Source of the DNA: a virus
DNA: 64,000 nt
IMG/VR virus record: IMGVR_UViG_3300032236_001244
Span: 1 to 64,000 of that record
Direction: 5' to 3' (one strand)
Shown: positions 8,078 to 15,501 of the stretch, piece after piece
Layout: every line of letters starts with the position of its first letter
Position numbering within the stretch: the first letter of the stretch is position 1
Made by a program: the position numbers and the translations under genes
Notes under the pieces: model-generated
Told to the model about the DNA's origin: nothing
The model's input: only the letters and a program-made list of their open reading frames with translations
The model's database searches: none

Positions 8078-8566
8078 TTACAAACTAATTACTTTAAACG
8101 GCGCACGGACTTGGGTTGTGTGATACGCAGTCGCTTTTAATGCGGTGGTGAGCCGGTCTTTGCCACTCATGTTTACCCCTTGTAGGGCAAACAAAGCAGA
8201 CATTGCTGATAGACCGCCTGCTCCAACCGCACCATAAGTTTCACGGCAACGAACTACGGAAAAATCATTTCCAATAATCCAAACGCCAGATGTGCTGATG
8301 ACAAGTATCTGCGTGTCATTTTCTGCTTGCGACGAAGAGTTTTCGTTCCACCATGCTTCCAAGTGGTCACGCAGTTTGTGGGGGTCGCCAATTGCGCTTT
8401 CGTACGCAACTTCAGCGAGGCGAAAACCGCCCGAGGCTCCGAGCAGGTAATCGTCGGTTTTCCAAACCTTGATTTCGGTCAAAACAACGCTGTCCTCATC
8501 AAAGGCTCCGCTGTCGCCACCTATCCACGCTTCTTTAGCGTTGTGCCAACCAGCAATTACCGTCAT
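8078..8566 (-). CDS. HslV/proteasome beta-like Ntn hydrolase
   Basis: The 162-residue protein begins MTVIAGWHN. If Met is removed, Thr1 is followed by Asp17 in GGDSGA and Lys32 in EIKVWK, the catalytic set of proteasome beta/HslV peptidases, then GASGG and GAVGAGGLSAMSALFAL, which match the conserved glycine-rich strands and helix of HslV. The family forms ring-shaped threonine proteases. No ATPase partner (HslU/ARC) is seen here, so it may use a host partner or act on its own. Start is 6 nt after TAATCT. Confidence 0.7.
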   Translation of the reverse strand: MTVIAGWHNAKEAWIGGDSGAFDEDSVVLTEIKVWKTDDYLLGASGGFRLAEVAYESAIGDPHKLRDHLEAWWNENSSSQAENDTQILVISTSGVWIIGNDFSVVRCRETYGAVGAGGLSAMSALFALQGVNMSGKDRLTTALKATAYHTTQVRAPFKVISL

Positions 8567-8572
8567 ACAAAA

Positions 8573-8578
8573 AGATTA
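8573..8578 (-). promoter_or_regulatory. -10 box, leaderless layout
   Basis: TAATCT lies 6 nt before the ATG at 8566. No clear -35. Confidence 0.4.
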
Positions 8579-8606
8579 CTAGCCATTTTGACTAAACGGG
8601 AGTTTG

Positions 8607-8804
8607 CTACAAAACGGACGGATTTGTAGTGTGGGCTTTTGCTACCCCGAGGGCTTGGTTTTTGCTGAAGTATCTGCCGTCTGACCAGCCACACGAACAT
8701 TGAGGTTCGTACAGGGTACGGTTCATCATTGCTGATTTGTACTCAATAACTTTGACTTCGTGATTTGACGGAGCCGTTGGTGAAGCCTTTTTCTTGGGTG
8801 GCAT
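8607..8804 (-). CDS. Small zinc-binding-like protein
   Basis: The 65-residue protein has a basic N-terminus (MPPKKKA) and CSCGWSDGRYFSK...AKAH, a short Cys/His pattern that could bind one zinc. Its ATG overlaps the previous stop (TAATG), so it is coupled. Unknown function. Confidence 0.7.
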   Translation of the reverse strand: MPPKKKASPTAPSNHEVKVIEYKSAMMNRTLYEPQCSCGWSDGRYFSKNQALGVAKAHTTNPSVL

Positions 8805-9118
8805 TAGATGTTGCGCTTAAATAGTTCCCAATACCGTGTGCCACGGTTGTAAGCGACAATCCATTGGTCGTAGCACAAACGACCGTTGCGGTAGCCGTGG
8901 CACTCCCAAATCGTTCCAATTGGTGTTTCCCACGGGTCGGGCAAATCGCATGGGTGAGGTTCGTAAATAAACGAGCCGGTAGGACGCTTGGTCTCTTCAG
9001 CAACTGCTTCTACCTTGGACTTGTGATACTCCAAGTTTTTCTTTTTGCTTTGGCTATAAAGTGCCTCTGCCTCGTTCTTACGAGCCATGTACTTTTTGTA
9101 AGTGCTGTCGCTTAACAT
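8804..9118 (-). CDS. Hypothetical protein
   Basis: The 104-residue protein starts with a charged helix and ends with an aromatic-rich region (RLCYDQWIVAYNRGTRYWELF). AGAAGGA precedes the ATG. It is coupled by TAATG to the next gene. No family recognised. Confidence 0.7.
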   Translation of the reverse strand: MLSDSTYKKYMARKNEAEALYSQSKKKNLEYHKSKVEAVAEETKRPTGSFIYEPHPCDLPDPWETPIGTIWECHGYRNGRLCYDQWIVAYNRGTRYWELFKRNI

Positions 9119-9254
9119 TGGTTTTCCTTCTAACTGCGCTGCGTTCGGTATTGTGAATACTAACCGCTAAACCCTCGTTACGCAAGTACTTTTCTGACAA
9201 ATTTGCTCTTGCGACCATTTCTGCGTACATTTCTAACCTTTCATCACCAGCCAT
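9078..9254 (-). CDS. Possible small basic protein
   Basis: A 58-residue frame beginning MAGDERLEMYAEMV fills the gap between the neighbouring genes. It overlaps the upstream gene by 22 nt and the downstream one by 41 nt, which is more than usual here, so it may be spurious. Confidence 0.3.
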   Translation of the reverse strand: MAGDERLEMYAEMVARANLSEKYLRNEGLAVSIHNTERSAVRRKTNVKRQHLQKVHGS

Positions 9255-9745
9255 AATCCCGTGGGGGTTACGGTGTAGATGTCCTTCCAATCTACGAACC
9301 AACCAGCATAGCGGAGCGCCTCGGCGGTCAAAGCGGAGCAAATCCAAGTCCCGTTACGACGGGTGCTGATGAACCATTCTGGGGTCAGAATGTCCAAGCC
9401 GATACACGCAATGCTCATCAATCCGTAGGGGCTTCCCAATTGGCTCAGGGCAAAGAGGGCAATTTTTTTGGGGTCGGCTTCTTCGGGTGGGTGGACGAGG
9501 TGAAGTTCCTCGGCGTCGGGGAAAAGCGACGATAGGCGGTCAAGGCGAACGCCCCTGAGCGTTGCTTGAACAATCAAAACTTCTTCGTAGGTTGCGCCCG
9601 TGCTGACAACAATGAAGGTGTGATTGAAATCACACGAACGGAATTTTAAGTATTCGCCATACCGAATGAGGTGACCCATTGCTCCATTGGTACGAGCAAA
9701 ACCAATGTCGCCAATTTTAATTTCGTTGGGTTTTAGATTTATCAC
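9233..9745 (-). CDS. Permuted NlpC/P60-like papain-fold hydrolase
   Basis: I chose GTG at 9745 (170 residues) because AAAGGCG lies upstream. The order is GDIGFAR at the start, His in FNHTFIVV, and a late Cys in WICSALTAEALRYAG, which is the His-before-Cys order of permuted papain-fold (YiiX/YebB-like) enzymes. Such enzymes cleave amide or ester bonds in peptidoglycan peptides or lipids. It has no signal peptide, and it lies among replication-side genes rather than next to the holin-like genes, so a lysis role is not certain. Confidence 0.65.
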   Translation of the reverse strand: MINLKPNEIKIGDIGFARTNGAMGHLIRYGEYLKFRSCDFNHTFIVVSTGATYEEVLIVQATLRGVRLDRLSSLFPDAEELHLVHPPEEADPKKIALFALSQLGSPYGLMSIACIGLDILTPEWFISTRRNGTWICSALTAEALRYAGWFVDWKDIYTVTPTGLWLVMKG

Positions 9746-9813
9746 GAAACGCCTTTCGCACAAAAGAGGATTACTTCAATTGTACGAAGCGTTTGGTGAT
9801 TTTAAAATCTTGG

Positions 9814-9966
9814 CTACTCGGCGTCGTCGCTTCCGCCAATGAACTTCAGCGTCGCTTGCCACATGGCTTTATTGTGCTGTAGTTCTTCCGGCGTCATCTT
9901 CGCTTCAACCTCACGGCGAATTGCGTCATAATCAATGTTGTCAATGTCTATGTTGCGTTCTGTCAT
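9814..9966 (-). CDS. Small acidic protein coupled to GNAT-like gene
   Basis: A 50-residue frame beginning MTERNIDIDNIDYD overlaps the upstream stop by ATGA, the usual coupling in this genome, which supports it as real. It has a helical, acidic composition (AKMTPEELQHNKAMW). Function unknown. Confidence 0.65.
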   Translation of the reverse strand: MTERNIDIDNIDYDAIRREVEAKMTPEELQHNKAMWQATLKFIGGSDDAE

Positions 9967-10484
9967 TTTGCCAATCTCATTGTGTAGTAACTAGGTGTTC
10001 CAAATTCTTTGTAGTTCCAATTATCCGGTGCGTAGTCTGGGTTCCAAGGTGAAACACTCTCAACTTGAAATCCCAACTTGCCATACAGGGCAGGTAGGAA
10101 GTTACCGAAGCATTCTACATAGTTCACGCCGTACTTGTCAATAGCGTGGTTTAGTATTTTTAGACCTGCGCCCTTTACCTTGCTGTCGCTGAACAAGGCG
10201 GTTGCTTCAACCCGACCGTCCCCGTGGTCGTGAACGAGAACTCCGGTTTTCCCGTCTTTAGAAATTACTGCGGTCATTTTTCCGGACTTCATGTCATTCA
10301 TGGTGTAGTGATTTACAAAAGCGGAGTACTTGCTTCCCTTAAACGCTTTTTCAAACTGTTTTTTAAAATCACCATACGAAGCCACGCCAAACGAAATGTA
10401 TTGGTTTCCCCTGAATGGGTGACCCTTAAAATCGCCTTTTGTAATTGGGTACAAAAGTTCGGTGGTGGTGAAGCCGGAAGTCAT
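9963..10484 (-). CDS. Tagged GNAT-like acetyltransferase
   Basis: The 173-residue protein begins SGFTTTELLYPITKGD followed by GHPFRGNQY, the shared start and tag. The body has the layout of GNAT N-acetyltransferases: a GVLVHDHGDGRVEATALF strand pair, KGAGLKILNHAIDKYG (acetyl-CoA loop and helix) and FLPALYGKLGFQVES, the typical final Y..LGF motif. Substrate is unknown; by analogy with the tagged modules of the giant proteins a host protein is inferred. The gene has its own -10 box 6 nt before ATG. Confidence 0.7.
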   Translation of the reverse strand: MTSGFTTTELLYPITKGDFKGHPFRGNQYISFGVASYGDFKKQFEKAFKGSKYSAFVNHYTMNDMKSGKMTAVISKDGKTGVLVHDHGDGRVEATALFSDSKVKGAGLKILNHAIDKYGVNYVECFGNFLPALYGKLGFQVESVSPWNPDYAPDNWNYKEFGTPSYYTMRLAK

Positions 10485-10490
10485 AATCCC

Positions 10491-10519
10491 AGATTACTAT
10501 TGCTCCCAAGAATTCTTGG
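10491..10519 (-). promoter_or_regulatory. Leaderless -10 box with upstream palindrome
   Basis: TAATCT lies 6 nt before the ATG at 10484. A perfect 14-bp palindrome (CCAAGAATTCTTGG, 10506-10519) occupies the -35 position and could be an operator, though it also encodes the end of the HNH gene. Confidence 0.4.
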
Positions 10520-10979
10520 TTAAGCCAAGTTCGTGTGCTTTTTTGGGGTTATCTTCAATCCAGCCGTTTAACCAATCGCAAAGAAGAATTATTCCGCTCA
10601 TGTCTAAGAGGTTGGCGTCAGTGCGACCGGCTCTTGAGCGTGAGGTGATTTCGTGACCGTTGATTGCCCCAAAACATTTATGAGGGAAAATTTTTTGCCC
10701 TTGGCACTTCCAAGTTTCACGCTTTCCAAAATGGGCGAGCATGGCTTCTTTGCGTTGCTGATTGACCGATTTGCGCCTGTCGCTCATTGGTTTTAACGGC
10801 GTTCGCTTCAAAGTGCTGGGCTTGCGCTCAATCGGCTTGCGCTGAAGCGTCTTGGTCTTTTGAGCCGAAGCCCGACAAGACTTACAACGGGGCAAGTACT
10901 TGTCGGGCTTGTCTCTACGGGCAATGAACTCGCTGAGGGGAAGTATCTCCCGACACGCCCCACAGCGTTTGTTGTTCAT
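10497..10979 (-). CDS. HNH-type endonuclease-like protein
   Basis: The 160-residue protein has an N-terminal zinc pattern (CGACRE...CKSCRA), a basic linker and a C-terminal HNH-like core: NGHEITSRSRAGRTD, then LLDMSGIILLCDWLNGWIEDNP. HNH enzymes cut or nick DNA using a beta-beta-alpha metal finger. The second half resembles recombination endonuclease-like HNH proteins. Its final His is replaced (LCDWLN where many have CxxCH), so activity is uncertain. Coupled to the upstream gene by TAATG. Confidence 0.65.
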   Translation of the reverse strand: MNNKRCGACREILPLSEFIARRDKPDKYLPRCKSCRASAQKTKTLQRKPIERKPSTLKRTPLKPMSDRRKSVNQQRKEAMLAHFGKRETWKCQGQKIFPHKCFGAINGHEITSRSRAGRTDANLLDMSGIILLCDWLNGWIEDNPKKAHELGLTKNSWEQ

Positions 10980-11566
10980 TAGTTGCTGTTAGCAATGGCA
11001 ATGTCGTTTGCCAAGGTGTTGGTGTCGGTGTTGTACTGCTGACACGCTTGTGAGAAGGCGGTCAGGTCGTAACTGTTTAGCGCCTGAAGCCCCGTGGTAG
11101 CAATGTTCTGAAGGTCGTTTCCAACCGTCTGAATGTCGTTGTTCACCGCACTTGACGGCGAGTTGGCGTTGTTAATCCAATCGGTTGCGTCCTGAGACAA
11201 AGTTGCGAAGTCAGAGGTCGCTGCTACTTGGTCGCCGTTCGTCAAGTCAGCAGCCGTCGTGGTGTAGTCACTTTGCGTCTGAGAAATAATTGGCAAGAAA
11301 GTTGGCTTCCAAGCGCTCCACTGCTCGGAAAAACTTTGCGTCGAAGTGGTGATTGTTCCACCACCGCCGTTTCCGCCCGAGTTGTTGTTGTTGTTGTTGC
11401 CACCGCCACCGCTACTTGCGATTGCGATAACAATTACGACCAGCACAACGCCAATGGCAATCTTGGCGTTCTTGGAAAGTGAGTTCCAAAAACCGGCGAG
11501 GTGTTCGCTTGACTTTGGCTCCACTGTTGGGGTTTGGTTATCTGTCATTGCTTGCTTTCTGTTCAT
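10979..11566 (-). CDS. Membrane-anchored protein with Gly/Asn linker
   Basis: The 195-residue protein has a cytoplasmic N-terminus, one transmembrane helix (IAIGVVLVVIVIAIA), a Gly/Asn-rich low-complexity linker, and a helical C-terminal domain outside the membrane. It overlaps the previous gene by ATGA. Possible roles are superinfection exclusion or a periplasmic or wall-side accessory protein; neither can be shown from sequence. Confidence 0.7.
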   Translation of the reverse strand: MNRKQAMTDNQTPTVEPKSSEHLAGFWNSLSKNAKIAIGVVLVVIVIAIASSGGGGNNNNNNSGGNGGGGTITTSTQSFSEQWSAWKPTFLPIISQTQSDYTTTAADLTNGDQVAATSDFATLSQDATDWINNANSPSSAVNNDIQTVGNDLQNIATTGLQALNSYDLTAFSQACQQYNTDTNTLANDIAIANSN

Positions 11567-12093
11567 GCCCGAAGGCTTGGTGTTTCAGACTGTAGCACAG
11601 TTGAGTATGGCAAAGCAACACTTCCTGCGCCTAATTCAAAACTTTTTTGAAGGACGATTTCGCTGTCTTCTTTTTCTTTTAACTCGTTGTACATCTTGTT
11701 AAATTGCGCTCGCACGGTGGTGATGTTTTCAGTTTGACAAATGTGTTGGTAACCGAGCGCTTTAACCGTTTTGCGAATAAGTGGGTGCGACCAACTTGGT
11801 CGGTTTTCGGCGTAGATACCGTAGCGGTCGCAAACATCATTTACTTCCGCCCACGCTTCGCTCGCAGTTGGTGATAGCACACCAGAAACTTCAGCGCACT
11901 TTTTGCGTATGCCAGCAATCGTTGGAAACTTCTCCGAGGTCAAGACCCAATCTTGTACCGCACGCATTGCGACCTCAACGGGAATGTCTTGAAGCATTGC
12001 GTGGTACATCTCAATGGTTTCTGGCGTGGTGTTCCAAACCGGAAACGCCGACTTCAAAATGGCGCAAATGGTTGCTGTTTCTTTTCTGTTCAT
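11563..12093 (-). CDS. Replicative helicase loader/inhibitor (G39P-like)
   Basis: I use the ATG at 12093 (176 residues; Shine-Dalgarno GGAGA) that overlaps the upstream stop by one base. The N-terminus (ILKSAFPVWN...YHAMLQDIPVEVAMRAVQDWV...FPTIAGIRKKC) matches the G39P/DnaI-like loader family, which brings the DnaB-type helicase to the origin. The C-terminal HPLIRKTVKALGYQHIC...RAQFNKMYNEL pattern is also typical of these proteins. It follows the initiator-like HTH gene, as in many phage replication operons. Confidence 0.75.
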   Translation of the reverse strand: MNRKETATICAILKSAFPVWNTTPETIEMYHAMLQDIPVEVAMRAVQDWVLTSEKFPTIAGIRKKCAEVSGVLSPTASEAWAEVNDVCDRYGIYAENRPSWSHPLIRKTVKALGYQHICQTENITTVRAQFNKMYNELKEKEDSEIVLQKSFELGAGSVALPYSTVLQSETPSLRA

Positions 12094-12899
12094 CAATTAT
12101 CTCCGTTCATCAAAAACTTTTCAATGTCGCTGAATTGGCGTGACACCCGTGGCTGTTCCGCTTCCGCAACTCCAGCGCCTTCACTTAGGTAGTCCTCGTA
12201 TCGCAAAGACGAGCCGTAGAAGGTTTGACCATGAAGCGTGTACTTGCTGTCCTCGCCACGGCGAGCCTCGGCGTAGTTCTTGGTTGCTTCCAAAAGGGTT
12301 TCAAGCGATACGCCAGCACGGAGCCGAGCGACGACCTGCTTGTACGCTGAAGTACGCCCGACCTTGCGTGGGTACTGCGACCACAGGATTTGAAATTCCT
12401 TAGCAAAGGGTTGGGTTTTCGTGGTGATACCGTCTGCCGAATTTTCGGCTGACGAAGAGTTACTCACATCAGTACTTTCTTCATTCAGTACTTTCTCTAA
12501 TTCAGTACTTACTATGTCTACGGGTTTGCCGTTCACGGTTGAGCCGGATACGGTTGAGCCGTTTACGGCTAAGCCGGAAGCGGTGATGTCATCAAAAGGC
12601 ACAGTGCTGACCTCATGGACAATGCGCTCCACCTGAACAAACTGACCCGTTTCGTCGTGCGATTGCTCTCTGGTGATGTAGCCAGCGTCCTCAATCTCGT
12701 TGAGAATGCGATACACGGCGTCACGCTTCGCCTTTGTCTCTTTGACAAGCGCCTTTACAATCACCTTCCAATGGTCTGGCTTGCTAAGCAAATACGCCAG
12801 CATTCCACGGGCTTCCCATGAAAGTCGGGGGTCGTTCAGCACAGCATTTGGCAAAACTGTGTAGTTACTGCGAATAGCGGACGGTGTTCTGCGTATCAA
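12093..12899 (-). CDS. HTH replication initiator-like protein (DnaD-type context)
   Basis: The start is TTG at 12899 with AAGGAG six bases upstream. The 268-residue protein has an N-terminal winged helix (VLPNAVLNDPRLSWEARGMLAYLLSKPD; RDAVYRILNEIEDAGYI), a disordered Ser/Thr-rich linker, and a C-terminal region (FQILWSQYPRKVGRTSAYKQVVARLRAG) found in phage replication proteins. It likely binds the phage origin and recruits the loader encoded next. Confidence 0.75.
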   Translation of the reverse strand: MIRRTPSAIRSNYTVLPNAVLNDPRLSWEARGMLAYLLSKPDHWKVIVKALVKETKAKRDAVYRILNEIEDAGYITREQSHDETGQFVQVERIVHEVSTVPFDDITASGLAVNGSTVSGSTVNGKPVDIVSTELEKVLNEESTDVSNSSSAENSADGITTKTQPFAKEFQILWSQYPRKVGRTSAYKQVVARLRAGVSLETLLEATKNYAEARRGEDSKYTLHGQTFYGSSLRYEDYLSEGAGVAEAEQPRVSRQFSDIEKFLMNGDN

Positions 12900-12987
12900 G
12901 GTCGCTCCTTGGCGGTTGTCTATTGGGGTCGTGAGGATACACCATTCATGGTGGTGAAGTTAGGACGCTTTATAACGCCCTGTACGC

Positions 12988-13032
12988 TCAAACCCCGTCC
13001 ATACCATGGCTAGGTACTCGGACGGGGTTTGA
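12988..13032. terminator. Long hairpin after Sak4-like gene
   Basis: A perfect 13-bp stem (12988-13000 with 13020-13032; TCAAACCCCGTCC) with a 19-nt loop that can form a further TACC/GGTA pair. It lies between the Sak4-like stop and the next start. No U-tract is seen, so it may act as an attenuator or RNA processing site. The rest of this 170-nt gap shows nothing else. Confidence 0.5.
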
Positions 13033-13070
13033 ACGCTCAAAACGGGCTGATTTGACCGTCTGAGGGCAGA

Positions 13071-13985
13071 TTACGAGGGGGCAACCTCGCCCGTTTCCTC
13101 AACCTCTTCAATCTCAGCAATTTGACCCACCAAATTGGTGGCTTCGTTGAGACGAGCCTTGGTGAGGCTGTTCACCTTTGGCAATCCAGCCTCACCCCAA
13201 GCCTTTGCCAATTCACGGCGCTGGGCTGGGCTGAGCGAGCGAATACGACCGTCAAGAACATCACGCTCGGTGTCGCTGATGATTGGGTCGCCGGACTTCA
13301 GCCAGAGACGGAACTGATTGGCTGCTTCCATTGCCTTGTTGGGGGCGAACACTTGGTCAGCCAAAGCCTCGCAACGGGTCTTTCCAATAATCGTTCGGTG
13401 GTCGGTGTCCATTTCAAGAACGAGGGTGAACTCGTACTCAATGCCGTCACGCTGTTGCGGAGCCATTCCGACTTTCTTGGGGGCGGTGCGACCACGCTCG
13501 TCCTTCTCCAGCGAGTACTCCGTCTTGGAGCGCATGGTGGTGATGATGTGACCGTTGAAGGCGAGGATTGCGTCCACCATTCGTTGCTGAATGGGAGTAG
13601 CGGTGCGCCAGCCAGCGAAGGAGTTGCCCTTTGAGGCTGCTCCGGCTTGCTCAACAATCTCCAGCAAGCCACCCTGTCCGTTGTAGAAGTGGGTGAGGCT
13701 GTCAATCACGAGGACTGCGTAGCCCTCTTGCTCAGCGACCTTCAGAACCTCAACGAGGCGGTCGGGGTGATACGGGGCTGACATTGACAGAGCGTCAAAG
13801 TCAAATCGGTCTGCGTATAACTTTGCGCTATCACGCTCGGTGTCCACAACCGCAATCTTGCCACCTTCAGCAAGTTCGGTTGCCCATGCCAGAGCCGAGT
13901 AAGTCTTACCCGAACCTGAAGGGCCTGTTACGGCAATGCGAGCCTTTGCTTCGGCTTTCGTTGCTTTGGTGAATAATGAACTCAC
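13071..13985 (-). CDS. Sak4-like RecA-fold ATPase (recombination)
   Basis: The first start in the frame (14033) would overlap the -10 box, so I chose GTG at 13985 (SSLFTKATKAEAKA; AGCAGGT upstream), giving 304 residues. Walker A is TGPSGSGKTYSALAW, Walker B is AVLVIDSLTHFYN. The short RecA-like core matches phage Sak4/AAA_24 proteins, which pair single strands. Next to Gam and RusA it suggests recombination-dependent replication. Transcribed divergently from Gam. Confidence 0.75.
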   Translation of the reverse strand: MSSLFTKATKAEAKARIAVTGPSGSGKTYSALAWATELAEGGKIAVVDTERDSAKLYADRFDFDALSMSAPYHPDRLVEVLKVAEQEGYAVLVIDSLTHFYNGQGGLLEIVEQAGAASKGNSFAGWRTATPIQQRMVDAILAFNGHIITTMRSKTEYSLEKDERGRTAPKKVGMAPQQRDGIEYEFTLVLEMDTDHRTIIGKTRCEALADQVFAPNKAMEAANQFRLWLKSGDPIISDTERDVLDGRIRSLSPAQRRELAKAWGEAGLPKVNSLTKARLNEATNLVGQIAEIEEVEETGEVAPS

Positions 13986-14031
13986 AGTGTTACCTGCTTT
14001 CTGTCTAACCATTATCGGTATCGTCGGGTTC

Positions 14032-14060
14032 ACTATAGCAACTCGCTCAACCCCTGTCCA
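14032..14060 (-). promoter_or_regulatory. Promoter of Sak4-like gene
   Basis: TGGACA, 17 nt, TATAGT; the start codon at 13985 is about 46 nt further on, leaving room for a ribosome site. Confidence 0.65.
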
Positions 14061-14119
14061 CCATTTTCAAAAAAATTTGAAAAGGCTTGTCACACCCCGT
14101 TCGTACACTTTGGTGAAGT

Positions 14120-14149
14120 TTGGTATTGGTTACTAAACCGTGCTACACT
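14120..14149 (+). promoter_or_regulatory. Promoter of Gam-like gene
   Basis: TTGGTA, 18 nt, TACACT, 25 nt before the ATG at 14175. The spacer shares ACTAAACCGTGCTA with the helicase promoter at 6963-6991, suggesting common control. Confidence 0.5.
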
Positions 14150-14174
14150 TTCGCACCAACAAAGGAGAATGAAA

Positions 14175-14750
14175 ATGACTGATGAACTCACCACCCTTAT
14201 CGACTACCTTGCTGACGCCGGACAACCAACTTCATTTGTAGACATTGCTGATACAAAGTTTGCTATCAACAATGACGACGAAGCGTTTTGGGCTATGCGC
14301 CGTCTCGCCATTGCCCAGCGTCGTATTGACGAGGTGAAGCGACAGGCGCAGATTGAACTTGACCGTATCAACCGCTGGGTCGCTGAGAACTCCGCTTCTG
14401 CTGAGCGTGAGATTTCTTACTTTGACAAGGTGCTGGGAAACTACCTTGTTCGTGTTCGTGAAAACGACACTGACGGTCGCAAGAAGTTGGACTTCCCCGA
14501 CGGCACGATTACGAGCCGTGTCACTCCCGACAAGGTAACCGTTGAGGACGCCGACGCTTTCCTTGCGTGGGCTGAAGCAAACGGTCACGCTGATTGGGTT
14601 CGTGTAAAGCGTGAGGCTGATGTTGCCACAATCAAGAAGGTTGTGGACTTTAGCGACGGAGCGGTGATTGACCCAATGACGGGTCAGATTGTCGCTGGTC
14701 TTTCCCGTGTTGAAGGTGGCGTGTCGGTTACGGTCAAGGTGAACGAATAG
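14175..14750 (+). CDS. gam: Gam-like host nuclease inhibitor
   Basis: I chose the ATG at 14175 over 14169 because AGGAG is 7 nt upstream of the former and only 1 nt from the latter (191 residues). A long coiled-coil helix (LAIAQRRIDEVKRQAQIEL) is followed by FDKVLGNYLVRV and LDFPDGTITSRVTPDKVTVED, the pattern of Mu Gam-like proteins, which dimerise on DNA ends and block RecBCD/AddAB-type nucleases. It is the only rightward gene in the middle of the window, with its own promoter and terminator. Confidence 0.8.
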   Translation: MTDELTTLIDYLADAGQPTSFVDIADTKFAINNDDEAFWAMRRLAIAQRRIDEVKRQAQIELDRINRWVAENSASAEREISYFDKVLGNYLVRVRENDTDGRKKLDFPDGTITSRVTPDKVTVEDADAFLAWAEANGHADWVRVKREADVATIKKVVDFSDGAVIDPMTGQIVAGLSRVEGGVSVTVKVNE

Positions 14751-14784
14751 CCAAAGGTTGTGGTGCGGACGACAGCACTACAAA

Positions 14785-14828
14785 GCGAAACCCCCACCAG
14801 CCCTTAGTTGGGTCGGTGGGGGTTTCGC
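14785..14828. terminator. Strong bidirectional terminator
   Basis: A perfect 14-bp stem (GCGAAACCCCCACC with GGTGGGGGTTTCGC) between the converging Gam and holin-like genes. Confidence 0.85.
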
Positions 14829-14861
14829 AATTTGGACGGCGAACCGCCTGCGTGGTGAATG

Positions 14862-15140
14862 CTACTTAGTCAGCGAGGCTGGCTTGCTGGCTCCGAGAAC
14901 CTTGTTCAGCACGGGAAACTTGGCTTCCAAGACATGAGCGAGGGTGCTGTATCCGGTAGCGACCGCTGGCGCAATGTAAGCGTACGCCTGCGTAGCGTCC
15001 AACTTAAAACCAACCTTAGCAGCGACCGAAACCGCTAGACCAACGAGGGCAGGAACAACATAACGAATGACCGTCGCACTGACAGCCTTGGGGTCAATCT
15101 TGGGGGCGGAAAGTGGGGAATTGGTTTGTGGGGTTGTCAC
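14862..15140 (-). CDS. Holin-like membrane protein
   Basis: The 92-residue protein starts at GTG and has two hydrophobic segments (YVVPALVGLAVSVAAKVG; AYIAPAVATGYSTLAHVL) with short charged ends, the size and layout of actinophage holins. It overlaps the upstream membrane protein by 47 nt. The Rpf-like hydrolase, the likely partner, is far away at 50594. A pore-forming role is inferred. Confidence 0.65.
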   Translation of the reverse strand: MTTPQTNSPLSAPKIDPKAVSATVIRYVVPALVGLAVSVAAKVGFKLDATQAYAYIAPAVATGYSTLAHVLEAKFPVLNKVLGASKPASLTK

Positions 15141-15465
15141 TTTTTGCTTCTTTCTTTAGAGTTTGCTCTAATTTTTCCTCGGCTTCGGCACGGTGCCACC
15201 CAAGGTGTCTTTCAACATTATCTTCAATCGTATCAAAGCGCAAGTCCATGCGAGCAAAAGCGAGGTCAATTTTTTCAAAGCGAGTTTCAATGCGGTCAAA
15301 CTTTTCCTCAAAAGAACCAATGTGCTGTTCAATTTTGGAAGTGTCGTCGTGACCTTCTTTGCGACCACGGTGCGCTGAATACCAACCAGCCGAAGCAGCG
15401 AGCGTTGCTGGTATAGCGGTAATAATCGCACCAATTACATACGGTGGTGTTGAACTCGCTGGCAT
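15094..15465 (-). CDS. Membrane protein with coiled coil (DUF2746-like)
   Basis: The 123-residue protein has one N-terminal transmembrane helix (YVIGAIITAIPATLAASAGWY) followed by a long heptad coil (FEEKFDRIETRFEKIDLAFAR...). This is the layout of actinophage DUF2746-like proteins found beside holins. Leaderless-type -10 box upstream (TAAAAT, 6 nt). Confidence 0.65.
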   Translation of the reverse strand: MPASSTPPYVIGAIITAIPATLAASAGWYSAHRGRKEGHDDTSKIEQHIGSFEEKFDRIETRFEKIDLAFARMDLRFDTIEDNVERHLGWHRAEAEEKLEQTLKKEAKSDNPTNQFPTFRPQD

Positions 15466-15471
15466 ACCCCG

Positions 15472-15477
15472 ATTTTA
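15472..15477 (-). promoter_or_regulatory. -10 box, leaderless layout
   Basis: TAAAAT lies 6 nt before the ATG at 15465; no clear -35. Confidence 0.4.
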
Positions 15478-15501
15478 GGGCATGGTTTAAAAACGGCGGT
15501 G

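Noticed and set aside
13985-14033. Start of the Sak4-like gene at 14033
   Set aside because: It would lie within the -10 box of its own promoter; GTG at 13985 has a ribosome site and the family-typical N-terminus.
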